Source of the DNA: Oscillospiraceae bacterium
Lineage (GTDB): Bacteria; Bacillota; Clostridia; Oscillospirales; Oscillospiraceae
DNA: 8,147 nt
Direction of reading: 5' to 3'
Assembly (NCBI GenBank): GCA_024404215.1
Contig: JAKSQI010000070.1
Span: 1-8,147, forward strand
Part shown: positions 1-4,764 of the stretch, piece by piece
Position numbering within the stretch: the stretch's first letter is position 1
Layout of the letters: every line of letters starts with the position of its first letter
Translations under genes and position numbers: made by a program
The notes under the pieces: model-generated
What the model was told of the DNA's origin: nothing
The model's input: only the letters and a program-made list of their open reading frames with translations
Database searches by the model: none

Positions 1-149
1 ATGGTTGCCCCCATGCGGCAGCGGTTTTGAAAATCTATACCGGGAATCATCAGCTTATCCCGGCATAGGTGATACTTGCCCGGTACACCATCATATACAA
101 TTCCCTTCATCACAGAATCCCCAAAAAAGAGTATTTTGTTTTCACTCAT
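1..149 (-). CDS. SGNH/GDSL-family hydrolase, N-terminal part (truncated by window edge)
   Basis: Reading the minus strand from the ATG at 147-149 gives an open frame that runs off the window start after 49 residues, beginning MSENKILFFGDSVMKG. The stretch ILFFGDS at residues 6-12 matches block I of SGNH/GDSL hydrolases, in which the Ser of GDS is the catalytic nucleophile. This family hydrolyses esters on lipids or sugars, including acetyl groups on polysaccharides. There is no signal peptide in the visible part, so the protein is probably cytoplasmic. A GAGGTG ribosome binding site lies 5 bases before the start. Blocks II, III and V, which carry the oxyanion and Asp/His residues, are outside the window, so the family call rests on one motif and the substrate is unknown. 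The gene is divergent from the DUF1836 gene. Confidence 0.6.
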   Translation of the reverse strand, partial: MSENKILFFGDSVMKGIVYDGVPGKYHLCRDKLMIPGIDFQNRCRMGAT

Positions 150-196
150 AACCGCACCTCACGCTATCAATTATCATTACATCTGGTTTTTAATAC

Positions 197-225
197 AAGA
201 TATAATATTTTCCGATATTTGTCAA
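197..225 (-). promoter_or_regulatory. Probable sigma-A promoter of the SGNH hydrolase gene
   Basis: On the minus strand a perfect -35 TTGACA (220-225) is followed after 17 bases by TATCTT (197-202), a 4/6 match to the -10 consensus. The predicted transcript would start near 190, leaving a leader of about 40 bases before the ATG at 149. The strong -35 and ideal spacing support it; the -10 is moderate. Confidence 0.5.
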
Positions 226-240
226 TCTGTTTTTTTCTGC

Positions 241-269
241 TTGTTTAGCAGAAAGCTCCGTGATATAAT
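241..269 (+). promoter_or_regulatory. Probable sigma-A promoter of the DUF1836 gene (extended -10)
   Basis: A -35-like TTGTTT (241-246), a 17-base spacer and a consensus TATAAT (264-269) preceded by TG (261-262) form an extended -10 promoter. Transcription would begin near 276, so the leader would be only about 14 bases and would start almost at the ribosome binding site. This promoter and the SGNH promoter on the other strand share the 140-bp intergenic region. The minus-strand elements lie at 197-225, so the two do not overlap. Confidence 0.65.
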
Positions 270-276
270 ACCCGTT

Positions 277-281
277 AGGAG
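277..281 (+). promoter_or_regulatory. Ribosome binding site that sets the DUF1836 start
   Basis: AGGAG at 277-281 lies 8 bases before the ATG at 290 but only 2 bases before the ATG at 284, and it overlaps the GTG at 281. The in-frame GTG and first ATG are therefore poor candidates, and 290 is chosen as the start. Confidence 0.7.
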
Positions 282-289
282 TGATGGTT

Positions 290-796
290 ATGGCGGCTAT
301 TGATTCAAACATTTTCCCATTTACCGGGTTGGAAGGTCTCTGCCTTCCCAAATGGGAGGAGATGCCCGATTTGGATATTTATATGGACCAGCTTTTGGCT
401 TTGATTACTCGCTATCTTAAGGGAGGCCCCGAGTCCTACAGCAAGGATCTTACACCTTCCATGGTAAACAACTATGTCAAGCAAAGCATTATTCCTGCTC
501 CGGTAAAAAAGAAGTATAATCGGCCTCATTTGGCCGCCCTGCTTATTGTCTGCCTGCTCAAGCCGGTTCTTCCCATTCCGGAAATTGGTCGTATCATCCT
601 TCTTGGCCAGCAGGCGGATGCTACACTGCAAACTCTGTATCAGCTGTTCTACACGGAGCTTTCCGGAGTACAGACGAACCACGACACCCCCCTCGCCCAA
701 ACCCTGCAGCATGCACTTTTGGCCCGTTCCTACCAAGCCATGGTTTTAAAGGCCCTGTCCGAGGGTAACGAGGAAGCTTTTCCTATTGACTGCTAA
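290..796 (+). CDS. DUF1836 family putative DNA-binding regulator
   Basis: The product is 168 residues and soluble, with no membrane segment. Residues 54-105 contain the DUF1836 signature: LTPSMVNNYVKQ, then IPAPVKKKYNRPHLA, then a hydrophobic helix and PIPEIGRI. This core resembles a MerR-type winged helix-turn-helix (helix, 'Y.k...IP.P.kkkY.r.hl', helix), so a role in DNA binding is likely, but no target is known for the family. The length fits the usual family size. The gene has its own extended -10 promoter with a very short leader and ends in a strong terminator, so it appears to be monocistronic. It may regulate the divergent hydrolase or the convergent glycan operon; this is inference from position only. 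Two in-frame upstream starts (281, 284) are rejected on ribosome-binding-site spacing. Confidence 0.85.
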   Translation: MAAIDSNIFPFTGLEGLCLPKWEEMPDLDIYMDQLLALITRYLKGGPESYSKDLTPSMVNNYVKQSIIPAPVKKKYNRPHLAALLIVCLLKPVLPIPEIGRIILLGQQADATLQTLYQLFYTELSGVQTNHDTPLAQTLQHALLARSYQAMVLKALSEGNEEAFPIDC

Positions 797-800
797 ACGA

Positions 801-840
801 AAAAACAGTCTCTGCTTATTCCTAAGCAGGGACTGTTTTT
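801..840. terminator. Bidirectional rho-independent terminator
   Basis: An 18-bp inverted repeat (801-818 with 823-840) has a 4-base loop (819-822) and only one G-T wobble (811/830). An A-tract on the left arm and a T-tract on the right arm let it act in both directions. It lies between the DUF1836 stop (796) and the stop of the minus-strand kinase operon (845), and should end both transcripts. Confidence 0.92.
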
Positions 841-844
841 ATGT

Positions 845-2281
845 TTATGCATCTTCTTTTTTCTTTTTCTTCTTGCCATAACGTCCATAGCCATAGCCAT
901 AGCCATAGCCATAACCGTAGCCATAACCGTAGCCATAACCCTTACGATGAGAGCGGCTCACACCATTGAGCACACAGCCTGTGAAAACGGCACCCTTACT
1001 GTAAAGGCTCTGAACACCATCTAAAACTCGATTGCGGGGCACATAGTCCTGGCGAACCAAATAGATAACACCATCCGCAAAGGAACACAGGGAAGCTGTA
1101 TCGGATACAATTCCGCAGGGCGCAGAGTCCAGCAGAATAATATCATACCGCTTTTTACATTCATCAAAAAAACAGCGCATTCTGGCGGAATCCGGTACCA
1201 GTCGGGTGGAAGTGGTTTCCATGCCAACTACAATATCAAAGCCCTCCTCCAACTTTCGAATACAGCCGAGCGGGTTTAATTCCTTCCGTGTTATATAGTC
1301 CAGAAGGCCTAAGGAGTTCTCCTTAATATTCAGTTTGCTTCTTAAGCCCTGCTTTCGAATATCCGCATCCACCAGCAGAACACGTTTTCCGTCTCTTACC
1401 AAAGAACGAGCCATGGCAACCGAGAAGGTAGACTTGCCTTCACCGGCAAGAGTTGATGTAATGAGGAATACCCCGCAGGATTTTGACGGCACATCTTTCA
1501 GCATTTTGATTCTGGCCCCACGTACTGTCTCCATATAGGACTCGTCAATGCTAACCTGATCCTCTGCACCCTTACGTCGTTTTTTTACAGAAACCCAAGG
1601 CAATGCCGCCAAAACATTCATATTGGCCAGCTTTTTCAGTTCCTCAGCGGAATGAATGGATTGACTGAGCAGTGCCTTTATCAACACCAAAATTAAACCA
1701 AGTAACAGCCCCATCGCAGCACCTCGCACCAAGGCGTGCTTTCCTGAGAAGGAATTATAGGGATTTGAAGGCATGGAAGGGGCACTGCGGATGGTAACCT
1801 GAGCATTTTCAACCATATAGCAGGCGACCTGAGGGTAACAGTCAATAACAGCCTCCAGAATATGGTAGGCATCCTCGGCATTGGATGAGCGCACTGTAAG
1901 AATCAGCATATTGGTGGAGGCTACTGAGCTTGAAGAAATGGAACCATTGATAAAAGGTCGGTCCAGATGCTGTAATATCATTTCCCGCATCAAATCCGTA
2001 CCAAGAATATACTGAAAGGTATCAGCCAACTGACTGGCAGCTGCATTATCATAGTAATAGCTGTAGCTGAGAATGTCCTCCGTTCCATAGCCTGAAGAAA
2101 CAGAAAACACTGCGCGGGATTCATACATAGGGACGAATCCCCGTTTCGCCTTAAACCAATAGTATCCGCTGCCTAAAATGGCAAGCACTAGGACCAGAAC
2201 AATGAGTTGTTTGAATGCCCGAAGAAAGCGCACAGCCAAAAGGGAAAGATCCAGCTGTTCCTCTTTGTATTCATTTTCCAT
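845..2281 (-). CDS. Fused Wzz/CapA-CapB tyrosine kinase (BY-kinase), downstream paralog
   Basis: The product (478 residues) joins a chain-length/adaptor domain to a cytoplasmic BY-kinase domain, like Wzc, but with a short extracellular part like Gram-positive CapA. Membrane segments lie near residues 25-42 and 187-204, with the extracellular Wzz domain between them and a Pro-rich stretch (168-174) before the second. The oligomerisation motif ExxRxxR is intact at 251-257 (ETVRGAR). Walker A is AGEGKST (279-285), Walker A' is VLLVDADIR (301-309) and Walker B is IILLDSAP (381-388). The tail has nine Gly-Tyr units, then RYG, six Lys and EDA; its ten tyrosines are the expected autophosphorylation sites. 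Such kinases control polymer length and export of capsule or exopolysaccharide. The gene is the last of the operon and overlaps the upstream paralog by one base (TAATG), which suggests translational coupling. The glycan it serves cannot be seen here. Confidence 0.92.
   Translation of the reverse strand: MENEYKEEQLDLSLLAVRFLRAFKQLIVLVLVLAILGSGYYWFKAKRGFVPMYESRAVFSVSSGYGTEDILSYSYYYDNAAASQLADTFQYILGTDLMREMILQHLDRPFINGSISSSSVASTNMLILTVRSSNAEDAYHILEAVIDCYPQVACYMVENAQVTIRSAPSMPSNPYNSFSGKHALVRGAAMGLLLGLILVLIKALLSQSIHSAEELKKLANMNVLAALPWVSVKKRRKGAEDQVSIDESYMETVRGARIKMLKDVPSKSCGVFLITSTLAGEGKSTFSVAMARSLVRDGKRVLLVDADIRKQGLRSKLNIKENSLGLLDYITRKELNPLGCIRKLEEGFDIVVGMETTSTRLVPDSARMRCFFDECKKRYDIILLDSAPCGIVSDTASLCSFADGVIYLVRQDYVPRNRVLDGVQSLYSKGAVFTGCVLNGVSRSHRKGYGYGYGYGYGYGYGYGYGRYGKKKKKKEDA
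884..940 (-). repeat. Hexanucleotide repeat encoding a (Gly-Tyr)9 kinase tail
   Basis: Nine in-frame copies of a 6-base unit, ccata(g/a) or ccgta(g/a) on the plus strand, encode alternating Gly and Tyr at the kinase C-terminus. Variants are limited to third positions of the Tyr and Gly codons (TAT/TAC, GGC/GGT). Four consecutive units are identical, so slippage could change repeat number without shifting the frame. Confidence 0.9.
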
Positions 2282-3774
2282 TATTTGTCCCCTCCCTTCC
2301 GGGAGCCGTTCTTCCCGTTGCTTTTGTGATTATGGCCGTAACCATAGCCGTAGCCATATTTTTTCCCGTAGCCGTACTTTTTGCCGTAACCATAGCCGTA
2401 GCCATAGCCGTTTTCAGAACTGGATACCATCATATCGTTCAGTACACAGCCCAGATAAGTTGATTTGCTGTTCCGTAAGGCATCCGCTGCATCATTGATA
2501 TCCGGAGCCGGAGTGCGGTCCTGTCGAACAACCAGAATAGAGGCATCTACCAGTTCAGCCAAAACCTCAGCATCGGGAAAAATACCCATGGGTGGCGAGT
2601 CAATGATTACATAATCCATGACAGTCAGCTCTCGCAGCAGCCTCGGCAGGGTTCTTCCGGTCAAAAGCTCCGTTGCTCCCTTATCCGCCTGTTTGGAGAA
2701 CATCATGTAAAGATTATACTTATGGCTGTACTGTACACACTTACCCAGCTTGTTAACATCGAAGGGCTCGGCCAGCAGGCGGTCCAACGAGAGGGGCATA
2801 TTATAGATTTCGCCAAAAAATGCATTCTGGGATGGATTCCGGAAGTCCGTATCCATAAGAGTAACCTTGGCTCCTCCTGCTGCCAGGCTGGCAGCTATGT
2901 TGCCGGCAACAGTGGATTTTCCTTCATTGGCTCCTACGCTGGAGATAAGGAAAACCCGGCGACCGTTTTTTTGCTTTTCGTGCTCAATTTGTGTGCAGAT
3001 TCCACCGATAGCCTCTGCATAGGAGAAGCTGACAGTTGGTGAGAAAACGGCAATGCTGGTGTTCCGAGAAACCAATGCAGATTTGACCGTGCGGTTTTTC
3101 CGTTCGTGGCAAATGGTAGCAATTACCTCACTGTCCAGCATGTGTCTGGCACCGGCTCGAGTTTGAATGGTCTCGCTGTACACACCAAAGGCACAGATGA
3201 TGAGAATCATCAGAGCAGCACCGGCCGCAGCAGAAAGCTTGCAGATTTTGCTTTCATTCACGCTGTTAGTTGGATAAGGGGATACTGTCGGTGTACGAAG
3301 AGTCTGCACGGAAGCATTTTCCGAAATATAATCGGACAGGGTTGGAAAGCATTCAATCAGCGAATGCACCGCCAAAAAGGACTGCCTCGGTGATTCCGAA
3401 CTCACCAAAACAGAAATAAAATTGCTCTCCCCGATTTGAGAAGCAGAAATTGTACCGGAGAAGTCCGTAAGCTCAGGCGAGGATTGGCGAATGGTCTGAG
3501 ATATCATATCACTGCCAATCAGCTCAGCAAAAACAGCCGAAACCTCACGAGCTACCGTTGCATTCATGGTAGATGTATAAGAAACCCTTTTTGAGGTAAC
3601 TGCATAGGTCATAGATGCAGTATAGGCAGGCTTACGAATATACTGAAGATACAGAGAGGCAGACATGGCAAAAATAAGTGCAGCTAAAACAACCAGCCAG
3701 ATGTTTTTTAGAAGCCGGCGAAGAAGACACAGAGGCTCAATATCCGCAAAATGAAGGGTATTCTTTTCGTCCAT
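2281..3774 (-). CDS. Fused Wzz/CapA-CapB tyrosine kinase (BY-kinase), upstream paralog with altered oligomerisation motif
   Basis: This 497-residue protein has the same layout as the downstream kinase: membrane segments near residues 24-46 and 180-199 enclosing a short extracellular Wzz-like domain, then the ATPase-like kinase domain. Walker A is GANEGKST (281-288), Walker A' is VTLMDTDFR (304-312) and Walker B is YVIIDSPP (388-395), so nucleotide binding looks intact. The helix that usually carries ExxRxxR reads EAIGGIC (254-260): the Glu remains, but both Arg are replaced by Gly and Cys. The tail has ten Tyr in Gly-Tyr runs broken by two Lys-Lys pairs, and ends in a His/Lys/Asn/Gly-rich segment. 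The RBS AGGAGG directly follows the stop of the Ig-like gene 11 bases upstream, and the gene's own stop overlaps the next start. It may work as a partner of the downstream kinase rather than alone; this is inference. Confidence 0.92.
   Translation of the reverse strand: MDEKNTLHFADIEPLCLLRRLLKNIWLVVLAALIFAMSASLYLQYIRKPAYTASMTYAVTSKRVSYTSTMNATVAREVSAVFAELIGSDMISQTIRQSSPELTDFSGTISASQIGESNFISVLVSSESPRQSFLAVHSLIECFPTLSDYISENASVQTLRTPTVSPYPTNSVNESKICKLSAAAGAALMILIICAFGVYSETIQTRAGARHMLDSEVIATICHERKNRTVKSALVSRNTSIAVFSPTVSFSYAEAIGGICTQIEHEKQKNGRRVFLISSVGANEGKSTVAGNIAASLAAGGAKVTLMDTDFRNPSQNAFFGEIYNMPLSLDRLLAEPFDVNKLGKCVQYSHKYNLYMMFSKQADKGATELLTGRTLPRLLRELTVMDYVIIDSPPMGIFPDAEVLAELVDASILVVRQDRTPAPDINDAADALRNSKSTYLGCVLNDMMVSSSENGYGYGYGYGKKYGYGKKYGYGYGYGHNHKSNGKNGSRKGGDK
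2289..2296 (-). promoter_or_regulatory. Ribosome binding site inside the upstream kinase gene, with TAATG overlap
   Basis: On the minus strand GGGAGGGG (2296-2289) lies within the last codons of the upstream kinase, 7 bases before the downstream kinase ATG (2281-2279). The stop TAA (2283-2281) and the ATG share one base. This layout points to coupled translation and a fixed ratio of the two kinases. Confidence 0.75.
2335..2409 (-). repeat. Gly-Tyr-coding hexanucleotide repeat, interrupted by two Lys-Lys codon pairs
   Basis: Units gccata/gccgta/accata on the plus strand encode four, two and four Tyr in three blocks separated by two Lys-Lys pairs near 2359-2364 and 2380-2385. The unit is the same as in the 884-940 repeat of the paralog, but it is arranged differently. 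The total of ten Tyr is equal in the two genes. Confidence 0.88.
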
Positions 3775-3785
3775 GTTTTGCCTCC

Positions 3786-4607
3786 TTACTCTTCCACCAC
3801 TACAATGAGAGAACCGGACAGCTCACGATTGCCGTAATACTTGGCCGTATACTGCACAACATAGGTTCCTGGCTCATCAATATCCACTGTGCTGGTAATG
3901 GTATAGTCAGACAGACTGACTTCCCGTCCGGAAGAGGTAATGCCCCCCACCGGATAGTCTTCGGGATTAAAGCTGTCTCCAACCTTCAGGACTTCCAGAT
4001 ACTTGGTTAGTTTGATTTCCCCATCGTTCAAGCCATTTGAGGTGACTACTATGGGAAGCTTCATTTCAGCAGTGTCCCCCATACTGTTGGTTACAAAAAC
4101 GGAGATATGATACAAGCCCTCAACGTTTTCACTGACATCCGTGGCAGATACATGAAGCTTGGCAGAAATATCCCCTTCAATTACATCTTCGGCAGTAATA
4201 CGGTCCGTAATGGAAATCTTTTCACCGGCAGCATAAATCAGAGAACGGGCAATGCTTATTTCCGGCTTGTGATAATCCGTATATTGAATATATCGCTCAT
4301 AGGTAGCCATGTTATCAGCGCGATCAAAAACATAGTAACTAACCTTGGCAGTATTGTCATTAATCAGCTTTGAAGTGCTGCCAACCCGGATTTCGGAGGT
4401 TATATCGCCATCCCGGTTGTCTCGGGCTGTAATGCCTTCCAGCAAGTCCGATTCATCAGAAGCTACGCTGACCATCAGGGTATCGGATTCACAGCTGAAA
4501 ACCGGAGCCTTGGTATCCGCTATGATTCTGTTGTTTACCTGAGAGCCGGCATACAGAACCAGCACCAGCAGAAAAATCACAATTGTATAGATTTTCACTC
4601 TTCTCAT
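3786..4607 (-). CDS. Membrane-anchored protein with three Ig-like modules (DUF5011-like)
   Basis: The product is 273 residues. An N-terminal Lys/Arg-flanked hydrophobic segment (about 5-21) has no clear signal peptidase I site after it, so it is more likely a signal anchor, with the rest outside the cell. Residues 31-112 form a first Ig-like module with the typical start DTKAPVF and ARDNRDGDIT (61-70), a pattern of DUF5011/Cry22-type Ig-like domains. A second module (113-190) repeats the layout with TAEDVIEGDIS (138-147) and EGLYHISVFVTNSMGD (163-178). A third, more distant module (191-273) has the EPGTYVVQYTA strand (245-255) and ends the protein, with no LPxTG or other sorting signal. The start has a GGAG site 9 bases upstream. 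It is the first gene of the operon with two Wzz/BY-kinases, so it may be their extracellular partner or bind the exported glycan; this is inference from gene order. Confidence 0.8.
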   Translation of the reverse strand: MRRVKIYTIVIFLLVLVLYAGSQVNNRIIADTKAPVFSCESDTLMVSVASDESDLLEGITARDNRDGDITSEIRVGSTSKLINDNTAKVSYYVFDRADNMATYERYIQYTDYHKPEISIARSLIYAAGEKISITDRITAEDVIEGDISAKLHVSATDVSENVEGLYHISVFVTNSMGDTAEMKLPIVVTSNGLNDGEIKLTKYLEVLKVGDSFNPEDYPVGGITSSGREVSLSDYTITSTVDIDEPGTYVVQYTAKYYGNRELSGSLIVVVEE

Positions 4608-4650
4608 AGAAGAAAACTCCTATCCAAATAATTAAACAATATATCAATTT

Positions 4651-4679
4651 ATTATATCATACGCAGCCTTTCCCTACAA
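4651..4679 (-). promoter_or_regulatory. Probable promoter of the Ig-like/twin-kinase operon (extended -10)
   Basis: On the minus strand TTGTAG (4674-4679), a 17-base spacer and TATAAT (4651-4656) with TG one base upstream make an extended -10 promoter. The 9-base element TGATATAAT is identical to that of the DUF1836 promoter. The start would be near 4644, about 37 bases before the ATG at 4607. Confidence 0.65.
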
Positions 4680-4709
4680 CGAAAAAAAGCAATTCTGTTC
4701 TATTTCTTA

Positions 4710-4738
4710 TAGTTAAACGTCGAGTAGTATGCTATACT
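4710..4738 (+). promoter_or_regulatory. Probable promoter of the dehydratase gene (extended -10)
   Basis: TATACT (4733-4738) preceded by TGC (4730-4732) is a good extended -10 element. The -35 region at 17-base spacing, TAGTTA (4710-4715), is weak, as is common with extended -10 promoters. It lies 30 bp from the divergent operon promoter, so a regulator binding between them could affect both genes. Confidence 0.6.
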
Positions 4739-4753
4739 ATGGAAAAACTATTG

Positions 4754-4760
4754 AGGAGGT
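4754..4760 (+). promoter_or_regulatory. Ribosome binding site that sets the dehydratase start
   Basis: AGGAGGT at 4754-4760 is nearly full consensus and lies 4-5 bases before the ATG at 4765. The earlier in-frame ATG at 4729 overlaps the -10 element, has no upstream ribosome binding site and would not be in the transcript, so 4765 is taken as the start. Confidence 0.85.
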
Positions 4761-4764
4761 TTCC

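Noticed and set aside
76..303. Plus-strand open frame of 75 codons before the DUF1836 gene
   Set aside because: It overlaps the SGNH hydrolase start, both promoters and the regulator start, and has no ribosome binding site or recognisable sequence.
305..736. Minus-strand open frame of 143 codons opposite the DUF1836 gene
   Set aside because: The plus-strand frame has a clear family signature, promoter and ribosome binding site; the reverse frame has none.
884..940. CRISPR-like or satellite array
   Set aside because: The repeat has a 6-base period with no spacers, and it stays in the coding frame of the kinase as Gly-Tyr codons.
2178..2498. Plus-strand open frame rich in Arg/Ser/His (106 codons) across the kinase junction
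   Set aside because: It is the reverse reading of the Gly-Tyr repeat and the kinase overlap; its composition comes from the repeat, not from a gene.
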